From NCBI GenBank assembly GCA_036852015.1, contig JAANDG010000051.1, positions 186,001-250,000 of the forward strand: a stretch of DNA of 64,000 nt, read 5' to 3'. Shown here piece by piece: positions 12,101-26,000 of this stretch (its first letter is position 1; the number at the start of each line of letters is the position of its first letter). Under the pieces are notes generated by a model, which saw nothing but the letters and a program-made list of their open reading frames with translations, was not told the origin of the DNA and made no database searches. A program made the position numbers and the translations under genes. This stretch comes from Pelodera strongyloides. Lineage: Eukaryota > Nematoda > Chromadorea > Rhabditida > Rhabditidae.

Positions 12101-15100
12101 GCTGAACTTGCTCATGCAAATGCAAAGAAAATTAAAGTCAGAGATCCTTCCCTCAAGCTACTGAACATAGAACCAATAATGCTCTCATTCAGCGCACAAT
12201 TCTCTTACATGCCAGTTGCAAGTGTTTACGTATCCGGTCCCTACATACGAGTCCTTGGACAATAAAAACTGAAACTATACAATAATACAATGAAAAACCA
12301 AGTGAAGACATTTTATAAAACTACATGACACATCAAAATAAACTCACCTTATCAATCTGAATCCCGGCTCCTTTTAGCATCTTGCATCTCTGCCTCACCG
12401 CATGGATCGGAGCTAGGTACTTGGCCGTGTAACGCTCAATAAACGGCTCCTCCTCGCCGGATGACAACTCCTCTTCCTAAAATAAACACTCATACATATA
12501 ACTGATCATCTACAATACCGCTCAATCTCAGAACACCTGCAAAAAACCCAAGTCCCAAAGCAAATCCTTGAACAAACCTTGAATAATAGTATGTAAGAGC
12601 CTACTAAATTGAAAATCATTGCCAGTTGAAGAAGCCTCAAGAACGAGTAACAAATAAAAAATGTGAACCCCGTGCGCTACCGATCTGAATTCGCAAGACC
12701 AATTCTGAATTCTGACCTTTGTATGGGGTTTCCAAGTATGATTTACAGTATTTTGGAACTAGACGAGAATATTTTTTAATTTCCATATTATATATGCAAG
12801 TTTCGTGCAGAAATACGGAATCACACAGAATTTTTGGAATACATGGAAACCCAATAAATACGGGCTTTTTTCGAATAAAGCTCTATAAACCTCACCTCAA
12901 CTTCGATCCCGATAAAAGGTTGCCCTCCCCTGGCCGTTAGCGTGAACGTACGCTGCGAGTGATGACGAGCTTGCATTCCTAAAACGAGAACACAAGTAGA
13001 CAAAAAAAGCTTCCAGTTTCAATTATCGTAGAAGGTACGGTACTAGCGCACTGGTTAACATTCTATAAGAGCATACACTAGCGCAGATCTAGCGTCCGCA
13101 TAAAGTATCCTGCGGAATAGCATATTCACATTAAACTTCGTGGATATGTTAACCCATAGAGATAACAGACAACACATTCACAAAATACCAAATCTAGTCC
13201 CAAATTAAAACAAATTATAGGCCAAAATTCAGCATGTTTCATCTACAAAATAAATGCTGTTCGGTGAATTATACCCTATCGTTTTTTCAAAATACTTGGT
13301 CACAAAACTCACTAAAGTTCTCGATCACTTATTGTTAGCAGATCGCAGATCCCCTACAACATTCAGCCCAACATAAGTACAAAAAACTTACAGACCAAAA
13401 CACGATATGTTTCAGGTATCACTTAAATGATGACCACTATTGTACCCCCACTACGCAGAAAATTTTTTTCCTTCCGCTCACTTACCCAGACAAACCTCCC
13501 CAGAGGTTGGCACCGTATCCACGCCTTGCTGCCGCTCGAAAAAGTAAACGTCTACAGTATTCCACCGTAGCTTCTTCCGTTGCTCTACAGGAGTGTTGGC
13601 ACCAGCCGGTCGTAGATGGCTAAAATAATTCAATGAAATAATATCTACCCCACCCCTTCTTACAAAGATTTCTCGCTCAAAATCTAAACAGAACGCTCAA
13701 TAAAAAACGCTTCCAGAGAAAGAGAAAGAGAGAGAGAGAGAGAGAGAGATGGGTGAGAACGAGAGAGAAAAAACACAACAAAAGACAAAGAAAAAAGCTC
13801 ACCTCCTAACCGGCGTTAGCGACGGGTTCCACTTCGGAGTCTCATACAACGACACTGATGGTTCTGATTCTGAAGGTTCTTGAGACCCAGACCCCATACC
13901 ACCTGCCAGTCCTTCGGACCCATTGGCACTCGTTGCGGTGGGCGTTTGAAATCCAGAAGATCTATCGAAAAACTTCGTTTTCGACGATGGCGGCGTGGAT
14001 ACTTCACAACTGTTGTGCATCTTCGGCTTCGGAGAGTTTCGAGGCGATTTCGGGGATTTCGATGATCTTTCCTTCTTGGGCACAGCTGTAACAATTCTCA
14101 TAAGACCGTAGCTTCCTTCGAGCAATGCAAAGTACTAGGTAGTGGTAGTGCCTCTGGTTCGTGAAACGTATCCTAAAAAACTACAGTCCCATAGATTATA
14201 TGCAAATCATGTGTACCGAAACCGCCCACCACTTTACACATGCATCAAAATTCAGCGGTTAGGTATAGCATAATATATTTTATAATATGGTATGTATAAG
14301 ATAATATGGTTTATAATATGGTATAAGTTTTACAAACCACGTGCCACACCGCTTTGAAACAAAAGGTTGCTATCCGGACCTACATTCACGGGTCATGTCC
14401 CTCTCCTTTGCCATTTCCAATGTGCTACGTTCCGAGTTCCGAAAGATCAAAAAACTACTCAAACCACAACTTACCCCCACCCTGCACATCATCCTTGCAA
14501 TGAGATTTCTTTGTCTTCTTTGTGTGCTTCTTCGGCTTGACCACCAGGAGTGGATTACATCTAATGGGCACCGGTTGAGGAATCTATAGGCAAACAAACA
14601 ACTCTACGGAAAACACGCAGAAAGGGACTAGCATCAATTGTATATGACTATGATGGATCGTCGAGTTCACGGGGCCAGGCTTAGGCACAATTGATTACAA
14701 CTACCACAACTTCTCACAAGTAGTACTATACTATACATCAAGTTGTTACGACCGACCAACGGTCAAATGACCCCAGGTAAAGCCTTGAATAAACTGAATA
14801 AAGACTGAAAGGCAGCCACAGACAAACAACCAAAACCACTACTAAACATCTCACAAGCAGTTGAGGACTTAAACCCTCTACTCTATTAGGATCTAGCTTT
14901 TTTATAGCATATTCACTATTATTACTTCCGAGGCCATATTCACCGCTCAATTCCCCATGGGGAATCCCCGTCTTTTTCTCTGCGTCTCTCATATTAGAAT
15001 GCTATTTTCTGTCCCCAGAGACTATTTCCCCGAGCGAGGGAATCGGAATGGTGAATATGGCCTCTGATGTGAGATGTGATACACTAAACCCTTATTATAG

Positions 15101-18100
15101 TAAGGCCGAACCTCGTAAACTGGCGTCGTTACCGGCAATACCGGCGGTACATCTTCTGAGTCAGAGTGGTAGTCAACCGCCTGCTGTTTCCGTGGGGGCC
15201 GTTTCTTCAAAAAGAAGGATCTGTGTGGAACCTGCATCCCTGGTTCTGACGCTGTCGAGTCACTACAGAACAAAGGAAGATTTACATACAAGACTTATAG
15301 ATAAATCAACATTTAAAGCGAAATACCGGTAGTTTTTGAAACACATCGAGTACGCCAGCATTCTTATGCAGCGGCTTATGCAAATGAACATAAATTAGGA
15401 TAAAAAATCGAGCTAAATTCGAGTAACTTAGCATAAGTACGTAAGAATTCAGTTGTCCCCTACGCGTTTCAAAAATCGGCCGGTATTTCGCTTTAACTCT
15501 TCAACAGTGTGCCCTTCGAAGGTTAATTCAGTACAGTGTTCTAGCAATAAGCTCGTGACTAATTACCACAGGTCTTAAGCAGCGAGATGAAAAATGTTTC
15601 CATTACTCGATATTAGTAGACTGGGAAGCGAGATCGCTAACATTCATCTCACATCTCACCCGCACTGCGACCAACACACACACACATCCGATCCGCATCC
15701 GCACACACCACACACACATACACCCGCACACACACCAAAGCACAAACACACACAGAGATCGGGGAAAATGAATAATGAGTATACCGCATCGCTAGAGACG
15801 ACGAATCATCGATTTGTGAAGTACTCATTGAATGTGGCAAAATTCGCGCAAAAGAAGTAGATTCAGAGCCTGCAAATGCAAAGTTAAATATCATTCACGA
15901 AAAGAGGTCTAAAAGTGATTTAGTACTTACTGTCAACGGTACGTAGCTACTAGCTACACACTACATGCCAGGGTAACTTTCCTCTAACAGGACTACTTAT
16001 GGGGGTTTCCATGTATGCGATTCGCACTTGCGAAAATGACAAACCGCTGTCCATGTTCAAGTCATTTTACATGCATGTCAACTGCCTACCGTAACTGGAA
16101 CCAAGGCTGAAAAAAGCAAACAAAGGGAATTCGGTTGAAACAAATTACAAACTACAACTTACATGAATCGCTTTCCGAGCTAGACATAGACTCCACTCGC
16201 CTCTGAAATTCAGAAACTCTCTAGTATTTAGATTTTTGCGGAAAAATACTTTGTTATAGCTTTACCAGTACATCATATCTTATTATATAAAGGAGAAAGA
16301 AACTTTTTGTCACAATAGCCCGTATTCTCGGGATGACGGAAATGTTCCGTTGGGGAACTCATTTGTATGCAAATTTCTCCACTATCTAGACTACATTGAG
16401 GAAAAATTTGCATACAAACGAGTTCCCAACGGAACATTTCCGTCGTCCCGAGAATACGGGCTAATGTCGGAAACGAATCCAGCCGGAGATCACCCGGCTG
16501 CTTATATTATAACTCTTCCTTGCTTTATTCAATTGAAACCCAACGCAAAGCAAATGCTTTATCGAGCGAAACGGACAAATAAACGGAATGAAACACAGTG
16601 TTTTTTCGTTAGAGAACTGACACTGACACCAAAAGGTCAATACTCAAATATATCCCCTTTCACTCACTAAATGAAACCATGAATATCAGAGAATTCCTGA
16701 GGCCATATTCACCAATGAATTCCCTATGGGGAGTTCCCCGTCTTTTTCTCTGCGTGTCTCACAGTAGAATGCTATTTTCTATCCCCAGGGAATTATTCCC
16801 CGAGGGAATCGGAGTGGTGAATATGGCCTGTGGAACACTGGACCCACCTTAAGAGGTCTTCCAATAGGAAAACTAGAGATCGGATCCATGCTACCACTAC
16901 ATCCCGATCCAGTCCCTAAACACGAACAAGAATTCTAAAACGCATCCGTATGGTAGAACAAGGATATAAAATCCCACATACACATTCCACCTTTTCACAC
17001 GAACGCGCCGGGAGGCTCTCAGCCTCCCAGTGGGAGGTGTGAGAAAGCGAGGGATCACACGAATCGGAGACACGCAGAGCCAAATTCTCCCACCTCCCAC
17101 CCAGGGAGGCACCCACTGTTCGTGCATACGGCCACCACTGAATTCAAATCCCCCTCCACCATTCCACACCATACCCCTCCCTTCTAATTTTTGGCTTTGC
17201 GAATACATAACGTTATCCATACTTTCAAAACATAAACTACCGAATTCAAAGGCTCGCCGTTTCAAAACATAAGGTAACCAGAAAAACCCCAAACTACCAC
17301 AAATTCAAACCTCAAAACGTCACTCACCCTCCCTTCTCTCTTGCGGGGTCCTTGGTACCGTAAACTCGGACGTTGTCTCTTGATTCGCCATCTTCTCCAT
17401 CTCCTCCTCCCCCATCCTCGGCATCTTCTTCATCGACGACGAGTGCATCAATCCCTTGCTCCGCTTCGTCACAAACAATTGCGCATTGACAATAGGGGGC
17501 ACTGGGGAGGGTCCCATCTTCGACTGTCTTACAATAATACCTAAACGGATAGAACCCTTAGGTTTCCCTCAATGAAACTGAGGCGCTAAGGCCGATTTGG
17601 TTTTCCCTTAGTTTTCCCTTACTGAAACTAAGGCGTTAAGGCCGATTTCGATTGTCTTATAATACCTGAACGGATAGAAACCTTAGTTTTCCCCTAATGA
17701 GATTAAGGCGCTAAGGCCGATTTCGACTCTTTTCGACTTCGGCCGATTTCGAGAATCGATGGGATTTTGAATTATCTCATACTGATATTATATTACAATT
17801 CTCACGTTTAACATCTACTATCCAAATCACACCTTACAGGTAACAATAAAACAAAAGTCATAATAACAAGACCAATAAGCACTCGTTTCATTTTCGCTTT
17901 TTCTATTGATTACTAGGTCGCTTCTCCGTATTTTGCCGCAAGAAACCTTATGAATCTGATCAGTAAACAATATTCCTTACCTTTCTGAGCCCTTTCATCC
18001 ATTTGCTCTCCGCTTCCGCTTCGGCTTGCTCCTTCCGATCTCCTCTTGCTATCTGCACCCTCCTTCTTAACTTTATCCTCTCCAGCTTCTCTCTTATTTA

Positions 18101-18953
18101 TCAACTCTTTCGGTAGCACGGTCAGACATACCGTAGCCCGTTTTTGATGATTGGCAGACGCTGATTGGTTCACGGGGTCTGACTTCGGATCATCAAAACT
18201 AACAGAATTTGAAGACACCCAGAGTACGGTAGTGGGACGTCGTCGGGGAGAATCTTCTGCGGATGTCTGGGTACCAGTTCCCTTAGCAGAGCTAACAAAC
18301 TCCGTTGACATCGAAGTAGTCTCCGTCTGAATCTCGACGCTCCTCTTTGCTTCAATAGAACATGAAGATAAGGAAGCTGACGTTGATGAAACGGATGCAT
18401 TCACGACGTGCGCCTACAGGGAAAAAATTATACGTTAGAAAAAATAAAGCGGCATGGCTCGTTGTTTCTGAGACGTAACATGAACAACTGCATTTCCATG
18501 CAGTATATGCAAACATATAATGCAACCCGCTAAGTCAGAAGGAACAATTAGCATAGCATACATGGGTACATCATGGGAACATAACCACAGTGTCATACCG
18601 ATGTAAGTTTGGACCCGCAGCTAGCAGATTTTCTTCGGAGAAATACATGCTCCGGCTATCACAAAACACAATGTTTCACAACCTTTTTACCATAGTGAGC
18701 CATAGCGTTCTGCTCTGCTAGACTAGGTTACACCTGCTGAACAGACTTAACATATCTTCATTCAACTGGCCTAACCCCGAGACGTTAGCATCTCAGTCCT
18801 AGAATAAATACTAAGATACAGTACTACGGACGACGCCCCCCCCCCCTTCCCCAGTACAAACTACAAACCAACCTTTCCCGACTCCATGGGCTCATTCTCA
18901 CTGGTAGACGTACCGCTCCCACTCACCACCTCCATACCCGCATGAACAATGAA
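9117..18953 (-). CDS. Cysteine/serine-rich nuclear protein (CSRNP/AXUD1) homologue
   Basis: Exons that join in phase, 5' to 3': 15112-15262, 14475-14583, 13803-14085, 13486-13619, 12896-12978, 12348-12476, 11871-11935, 11538-11601, 11004-11150, 10558-10746, 10072-10221, 9117-9860. The CSRNP core is clear. RWNTVDVYFFERQQG with VPTSGEVCLGM and HSQRTFTL matches the family N-terminal box. RAECGCRCRDGIC, CECALEGIKCQ and CYPCVCTKDFC with NPIGRVEFDRNKVHEHH form the Cys-rich domain. Known members are nuclear transcriptional activators. The C-terminal region is Ser/Pro/Gln-rich, like an activation domain. Likely upstream exons are 16163-16202, 16848-16915, 17328-17523, 17981-18413 and 18881-18953. Their joins are not all in phase, and no start codon is settled. 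Confidence 0.82.
9922..9985. repeat. GA-rich / AGAGAAATACAG repeat
   Basis: Tandem GAGAGAAATACAGAGA units in the last large intron of the CSRNP-like gene. Confidence 0.8.
10935..11000 (-). repeat. tRNA-derived SINE-like unit
   Basis: On the minus strand there is an A-box-like TAGCCTATTGGTAGTG followed by a perfect B-box-like GGTTCGATCCC. No acceptor stem pairs, so it is not a functional tRNA. It sits in a CSRNP intron immediately next to the exon ending at 11004. Confidence 0.55.
11318..11501. mobile_element. TTAA palindromic MITE, copy 3
   Basis: A well-preserved copy with both ends and both CCGGCCGG inner blocks, 184 bp, inside the CSRNP intron between exons 11004-11150 and 11538-11601. 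A good reference copy for the family. Confidence 0.92.
11968..12093. mobile_element. Fold-back element, GGCCGTATTCACC family, copy 1
   Basis: Left end GACCGTATTCGCCAACACG and right end with the complement TGGTGGATACGGCCTC. The arms contain GGGAGCCCTCCC-like blocks, and the centre has GCGAGAGCAGAAGGGATTCA. It lies in a CSRNP intron. Sister copies are at 28142, 39946 and 61184. Confidence 0.85.
12722..12873. mobile_element. Fold-back element with GGGGTTTCCAAGTATG end
   Basis: Begins ATGGGGTTTCCAAGTATG and ends with the complementary ATACATGGAAACCC. The interior AGTATTTTGGAAC, GAATATTTTTT and TTTCGTGCAGAAATACG blocks recur in reverse at 29989-30137. Confidence 0.75.
13716..13750. repeat. (GA)n microsatellite
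   Basis: Run of GA units in the CSRNP intron just upstream (in plus coordinates) of the exon 13803-14085. Confidence 0.85.
14930..15065. mobile_element. Fold-back element, GAGGCCATATTCACC family, copy 2
   Basis: Both ends are intact (GAGGCCATATTCACC and its complement). Inner blocks CAATTCCCCATGGGGAATCC and TAGAATGCTATTTTCTGTCC are clear. It lies in a CSRNP intron. Confidence 0.87.
15313..15496. mobile_element. TTAA palindromic MITE, copy 4
   Basis: Intact ends, 184 bp, about 50 bp upstream of the CSRNP exon ending at 15262. The central GCATAAATTAGGAT-like AT-rich segment is typical of the family. Confidence 0.9.
15672..15756. repeat. (CA)n-rich microsatellite
   Basis: Interrupted CACACA run in a CSRNP intron. 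It explains the low-complexity open frames seen here on both strands. Confidence 0.85.
16317..16462. mobile_element. Near-perfect palindrome AGCCCGTATTCTCGGGA
   Basis: Arms of about 63 bp each. They start AGCCCGTATTCTCGGGA and run through GGAAATGTTCCGTTGGG to TTGTATGCAAATTT, with a loop of about 20 bp. Only a few arm mismatches are visible, so the copy is probably young. Intron of the CSRNP-like gene. Confidence 0.88.
16699..16829. mobile_element. Fold-back element, GAGGCCATATTCACC family, copy 3
   Basis: Same ends and inner AATTCCCTATGGGGA block as the copies at 6811 and 14930. It lies directly beside the putative exon 16848-16915. Confidence 0.87.
17524..17735. repeat. Direct repeats with CTAAGGCCGATTT unit
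   Basis: Two copies of a roughly 75-bp unit (ACGGATAGAA, CCTTAG, AGGCGCTAAGGCCGATTT), about 125 bp apart, with a partial third copy between them. The array starts immediately upstream of the acceptor of exon 17328-17523. Confidence 0.75.
18837..18848. repeat. Poly-C tract
   Basis: About 12 consecutive C bases, just downstream of the exon 18881-18953 on the coding strand. Confidence 0.85.
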
Positions 18954-20356
18954 ATCCTGAATTTGTATATTTAAATTTAAAAAAGAAAAAAATATAGACA
19001 ATAAAGTATGGAAACAATAAAGTAGATATAAGGTGCTGAATTGTTGCAAACATGGAAACAAAGATCTGGTAAACACTGAAAGAACACCAATCGCTATATT
19101 GCCAATGACTTCAATAGGTAGGGGCAAGGGAATCAATAAAATATATCAATATATTACTACACTAAACATGGCTATATTCTTCGACTGTCATGCTCCCGAG
19201 AAAAGAAAATCCAAAGACATTTAAGAAAAACTCAAGCCATGAGAATACAAATACAAACATGAAGCAACACTACAAACCCGAGAGATAAAAACACATACAT
19301 TTAGTACACTAACAACCACATGCCGACATGCCTAGCTCATTCAACAAAAAAGTAACAAAAAATACTAAACCGATCAAACAACGATTTCATAAAATCCAAC
19401 TTTTAATCACAAAACACACAGTTCCGTAAAAATCTTTACTCAACAATAACAGTGCATAAATTATTAAATTCTTTGGAAGATAGACAAACAAAAAAAGTAG
19501 CAAGCCCCAAAGAGCTCAAAGGTAACAACACACCACATACACCCACGTAAATTCTGTAAGTAAGGCAAATACTCAATACTAAAACACCTAAACCCCCTCC
19601 ACCACCTAACCAAGTAGAGAAATTTAAAGATAGAATTAGAATAAGAAAGAAAGAACAAGAATGACAAACTTAGTAATCACTCACTTAAAGCGAAATACTA
19701 GCCGGTTTTTGAAACGCATCGTGGACAACTGAATTTCTACGTAGTTATTCTAATTTGCGCGAATTTAGTTCGATTTTTTTTATTCTCATTTATGTTCATT
19801 AGTTCATTTGCATAAGCATCATAAGAATGCTGGTCAACTCGATGTGTTTCAAAAACCGGCCGGTATTTCGCTTTAAGAATGGATACGTCGAACGGAACGC
19901 TTATCATCGTTACGGTTACAATCTAACAAACATCACATCGTTTTTGAAACAAAAGGTCAGGGCTTACCAGTTACACTACGCAAAAATACACTGCACATTT
20001 TCAAATTAGACTAACCAGTATCTCAAGTCAGCAGGCGCAAAGACCTGAAAACATGGAATACCTACGCTAACAAAACAAAATTTCACCGTTCATTTCCAAA
20101 AAGTAAAGCTTAGTTATTTGGGCACGCGGAGCGGAAACAGACTATAATTTCTATAAAGTGTCAAACGAAAATGAAATTCATTCTACTCGGAGACAGAGAT
20201 TATCCATAAAATATAAACAGAGAGGCATCACTTAAACTTCTAGATTTCTTACAATACTGTTAGAAAAACAAAAACACTAAATATGTTGTATTTACAAACT
20301 ACAAACTTCAAACTGCAACTACAAACTCCAAAACTCCACAAACTCTACTCCTTACT
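18954..20356. other. Intergenic region, AT-rich
   Basis: Separates the CSRNP-like gene from the 3' end of the TyrRS gene. It must hold the unseen 5' exon or promoter of the CSRNP-like gene, but nothing specific could be supported except the MITE at 19685-19876. Confidence 0.5.
19685..19876. mobile_element. TTAA palindromic MITE, copy 5
   Basis: 192 bp with intact ends and CCGGCCGG inner blocks. It is the longest clean copy here and is intergenic. Confidence 0.9.
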
Positions 20357-23015
20357 TTACTTCTTCTTTCCCTTGCCGCCCTTGTTGACTGGAAAGGCCG
20401 TTGCGAGTAGTTTCGTCTGAGTAGATGCAAGTTCTGCACGGATCGGCTCCAAGAATCTAAAGATGTACAATACAATATAGAATTCAACGTTGACGTTGAC
20501 TATGACAAACTTCAGTAAATCCTATCACATACAGAAATTACAATTACGAGACCAATTAGAAAAAAATAGTTAAACATGCAAGTATAAGGTTCACATTAGC
20601 GCCAAAAAGTTGCACCACAAAAACGACAGTGCCGAGTTGAAGAGGTTAACGCTCCTCTCTGCCTCTCCCTTACCATCGGATCCCTCGCTACTCTTTCTCT
20701 CTATCCCTTGCTTCTCTCTCTCTCTACCTCTCAATTCTAAAACAACTTACCCATTAATCTCCTCCACCACCGCCGCCTTCAAGTCTGCCGGGTGGAGCGG
20801 GAATGCCGGATTGGTTCCGACGGCAAATTCCCGTCTGAGCGCTTCAATGTCCTTGATCGACACGTTTCCACCATTCTCATCCGAGCGGCGGATTTCCAGA
20901 GCTGAACATACTAGTTCATAACTATTGCATTACAGGGTGATAAGGTATATGGCACATGGCAAGATAGTCAGGTAGACGTCAAACTAATCACGCTTGAAAT
21001 TTATAACCAACAATCGCCATAAAATCATAACCCTCAAATACAATGAAGACGAACAACATGGACACATGCCGTATACCGTACAGTAGCCGTGTAAATAGAG
21101 CAACGACGGCTGACAGCACAGCACAGCACAGCACCAAATTAACAGACAATCCACATGTCTAACATGCTAGCCAATAACTCGAAAAGCTACTGAAACTTAT
21201 GATCACAAGTCCTGCATACTGACCTCTATCCCCAATCAACGGGTAGACAATCTGCTCAACCAGTGTGAGTGCCACATTCCTCTCAATATTCTGTGGCTCA
21301 CAGAAAGAGCGAGCAAGCTTGGTCTTCGTCTAGAATATTAGAATTTAGAAGGCAATAAATAACGCAATCAACTCCCCTTATGACCGTTGCCTGCGAGTCT
21401 GACACAAAAACGCACACCCACATATCGACGTGCGAATGATAAACGTAATGTTATGAGCAGTTTGAAACATTTGGTTTTAGAAACAGTCACAAGCTACTGT
21501 AGCTACAACAATGACACTTTGCATGATGATTTGCAAAAAAAAAGGCACGCGAGAGGCGTGGTCAGGTAAAGGTAAAGAGAGAACAAAAGATGTGCAATTA
21601 TAGAAAAACGTGCCATTAGAATCCGAATCCGATAAAACTATAAACCACCACTAATAACTGGTTTGTATGACAATGACTCAAATATGTGAAAACCCAATTA
21701 AAATCGTAGCGTGTTTGCAATATCCCCTAATACATACGCGATTAAGACGTAAAAAACTTCAGTGATGGGCTAAATATAATAGCCGCGAATACATCTACAC
21801 CAGAATCGGACATATTTAAAGGGGGCACCGATCAGATCAGACAATCAATATTCACAAAATACCAAAACATTCCGCTAACTAATTGACATAGTATGGCATG
21901 CCCATGTATATCACTGAGAACAGATCAGTTGCGCGCCGCACAATTTTGGGACACAAAATGCGCCCCGCAACGAAATGGGACACAACACAAGATTAGCGCC
22001 GAAACGAAATGGCGCGCAAAGCTTTTCGCGAAGCGGTGCCGAAAATGTGCGGAAATGGAGCGGGGCGCAACTTGCAACGTTGTTGCGGCTCGCAATCCTC
22101 GTTCATATAACGCACAACTACACAAACCCGAGAACATACTTAACTAAATAAGTGCAGCATACATGAAGCGAAATAATGGCCGGTTTTTGAAAACGCACCG
22201 TGGACGATTTTTTTTTCTAATTTATGTTCATTTACATAGGCTGCATGAGAATGAATGCTGGTGTACTCGATGTGTTTCAGAAACCGGCCGGTAGTTCGCA
22301 CTAAAATGAACCACAACCAAAACAACACCAACCTGCTTGGGTGTGTCAAGCGGGTTCAGTAAGAACTCCACATTACTTCCCGACATCTTTTTCTCGTCCA
22401 TACCAATCACACAGGGCACCAACAGTTGGGCCGGACCGGCGACTCGCAACGAATTGTGCCACAGCTGGAATTAGAAATTTAAATGTATGATGAGCCAGGC
22501 TAATCATTAGCCAATTGCAAATTGCAAGGCCATATAAATAAACATACAAAAATAAAGTTCTAAGGTCTAAACATAAACAACATAGTGAGTAAGAAAAAAC
22601 AATGCCGGCTAGGAAATCCAAATATAGCCATACCTCTTTCTTGTATAACACAAACCTCTTTCGGACAAAAACCAAATACGACGTTTTGTCCTTTCATGTC
22701 AATGTTAGCAATTGAAACTTGAAACACTTCTACTACAATTCTCCTCATAACAAAGGTGTCTTGCCGAAAACGGAGTCTCGCACCCAGACGCAGACACCCA
22801 CGCATAACACAACAATAAAACACACCTTCACTGCCAATTGTGCGAGTTGGTTTGAATCGTCGCCCATAACTACCAAATCCGCATTCGAATAATGAGCGTC
22901 GAGAGCATATAGAAGGGGGATCTACAATTTTTTTTATGCTTTACTAAATACAGTAGACATGTGCCGAGTCATTCGGACTCCCAAGCTTTGTTAACTACGG
23001 ACGTCCACTATTGAG

Positions 23016-23065
<50 letters not shown>

Positions 23066-26000
23066 ACTTTTTATTCAATTAATTCAATTAATAAAATATA
23101 TAACACGTATACAGTGACGAGGAAAGACAAACACACACACTCAGGCTAGGCTTAAGAAGCCCAGCTACTCAATCACGTGGTGCGATAAGCAAATATTCTG
23201 TATAATGCTCTACTGTTAATATTACCCTTTCTTTCTTACGCGTATGCAATAGTAAAGTATTTATATACAAGGCTCCATGATAGTCAATTTTTGTTGACTG
23301 CCACGACACACGACGGCAGGCAAACACTAACACTAATCTTGTTATTCCTTTGCATATGCATAAACTACTTATGAGATATTTCTAATCCTGTTAGATAGTA
23401 CAGATATTTATATTTAATCTTGTTAGAGGATAGTATGCTGCTAGCTTTCTGGAGGTCCGCAATATATGATTTCGTAAATTGATTCCTATTCTATCCATAG
23501 GGTTACCTCACAGTCTCACAAACAATTTCAAGGATTTGATATTCACTATTCACGCAATTGTACACTGTATACAAATCATCAACAATGCCAATATACTTAT
23601 ATTACACATAGGATTCTAACAGTTGGCCAAACCCGACCTTTTTTATTTTATAATGTTACAAAATCATGATAACAAATACCAACCAAGTGTCCTGAGAGTA
23701 GATTACCCTCCGTAACTATAGTCTCGTCCCTCGTAACAACAGACGCCATCTTGTACATTTCGAGCACATAGTCCCTAGAAAACAAGAGTTAATGAGGCGT
23801 ATAATTACCGTTTTGAAGCAATTTATCAAACGTATCCGAATCTATTTCTAATTCCTTCTCTCTCTCTCTCCCTCCCCCCCCCTATCTCTCTCGGAAAGCC
23901 AAAAAAAAACACGCACTTGGAAAAGTTGTGCTCCATATCCGATGCCTTGGCTACCGTAACCTTGTCATCCAGGGATAATCGCCTCAAGAACGCAGTCGTC
24001 ATAATCTTATAATATTCGGCACGTCCATCACGAGCGCCCCATGCTACCTGCAAAGAAAAGAATAAAATTATTAATTATTCTTTTACTTTTACATCTTATC
24101 CATCGAAACACTGCACTTAATAAATCTAAATCCCACAGATTCCCACACGATTGAGGATTTGATATAAGTCATCATATAGTATATGAACTGCTTCAGATTA
24201 AATATTAATGACTAAACAATCAAACATTAAATCTCTACTTATCCTTGTATTACAAACAAAGCAAACCCCCACTAATCCTCAAATTATAACAAAAATTCAG
24301 AAATAACCCAATAAACGGATTCCGGATTAACGATTAACACATTAGAAGTTTGCAGCTTAAGAAATGCAATAATTGTAAGGTGAAGCATAAAAATACGTCA
24401 CCAAAGAATCTCCAAAAAGGGAAACTTAAAACGTTTATAAGACGATGAAAGGGAAAGGAGAAGGAAATATGCGAGAGAGTACACATTACAGAAATAAAAT
24501 ATTATATCGTTAAAATTTACAACAAAACTAATAACGATAATAATAATAATAAATATAAAACAAACCTTTTCATTGTCCAGGAAGGCCTGTACGTCACAAA
24601 GCAACACAGTCGCCTCTACTGGTACACCAGAGTCAATCATGGACTGTAAAAAAAGTAATATATATAAAAATTCTGAACATTTTTTTTGTTTCAACTTCCA
24701 TCGCTTAATGAAAAGGGTTCCAAATTCAATAGAAACAAAACATCACTGTCTGTCTTTAAAAATACTAAAGAATGTTCAACGTTCAAGTTCAACTTCAACC
24801 ACTCAATTATATCCACATCTAACGCTTTTAGACAAATTGAAAATGCAATAAAATGAATAAAATAACAATAAAATAAACATAAAGAACGTTCTCTTGCACT
24901 TATGCGCTCTCTTGCAAAAGTTCTCTTGCACACTTATGCGTAATGGCGTAACAAACAAATGAATTATAACTAAAAATCAATAAACGACTCAAACTCGTCC
25001 TACCTTAACTTTCAGCAAGAGTCCCAGATACCCCAGGTGGAATATTCCCTTGCATCCCAGCGGAATCACAACTTTCACCGGCTTTCCATTCTGAATCGCG
25101 CTTCTCACAGGGAACGTGTCTCCGACGATCTGGAATTAGTTAGAATAAAGAAAATAAAACATAGGATTAACAGGCACAGGGGCTGAACCATCTGATCTAA
25201 TAATAAGTGCATAATCATGTCAACGACTAACGACAACAAAAAAGTGTATCATACAAACAAAGATACTCACAAGAATTATAATATTTCAGTTGACACCAAA
25301 AAAATGTGTCACGTTGTCACATATACATACGGGGATTATCAATGAACTCATTACTCATAAAAAGGTCCAAGATATAGAAAGAGAAAAAGAGGAATTTGAT
25401 ACTAGTATACGTAAGTACATAATGGGGGACCAAACCTAAGCTAAGTGAAAACTAATTCCAAATTCCATAAGTCACTGCCCTCAACAAACAACTTTCTATG
25501 AAAGTAAAACTCATACCTGATCCTTGCCGATTAGCGCTTCAAATATTTGTTCTTGTTCGACGGTCAAATCCACGTTGCGGTTCACGGTTACTGGCTGAAT
25601 TACCATATTTAATTTTGATGTTTTTTGATTCAAATCGATCAAGTAAGAAACTAAGGTTATCCTTAAATCAGTATTGTACCTACTTTGGGAAAATCTACTC
25701 TACCTCGTTAGCTGATAATGCCGACACACCACTATATCCCTTCTCTATAGCGTCTTGAATCTCAACACACTTGCTTCTCTCCCGAACCTAAAAAGTACAA
25801 TGTTTCAGTTGGATAATTTCATTTTGAACAATGAAAATTATACTACTCAAAACTACACAGCAATCAGTTTGTACATCAACAACCAGGAAAGATCCTTTTC
25901 GTCGTGCATTCCGCGCGGAAAACTACAAAATTTCAATTTCGAAAACGAATATTCCGAGAAAAGCGACCACACCAACTACCAACCACACAATGAGAAAGAT

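Noticed and set aside
14136..14172. Possible 37-bp exon of the CSRNP-like gene
   Set aside because: Joining it breaks the frame, whereas exons 14475-14583 and 13803-14085 join directly in phase without it.
20357..25129. Second half of the TyrRS read as a separate neighbouring gene
   Set aside because: Exon 25517-25594 ends in a good donor, in phase with 25004-25129. There is no stop and no ATG-acceptor between the halves.
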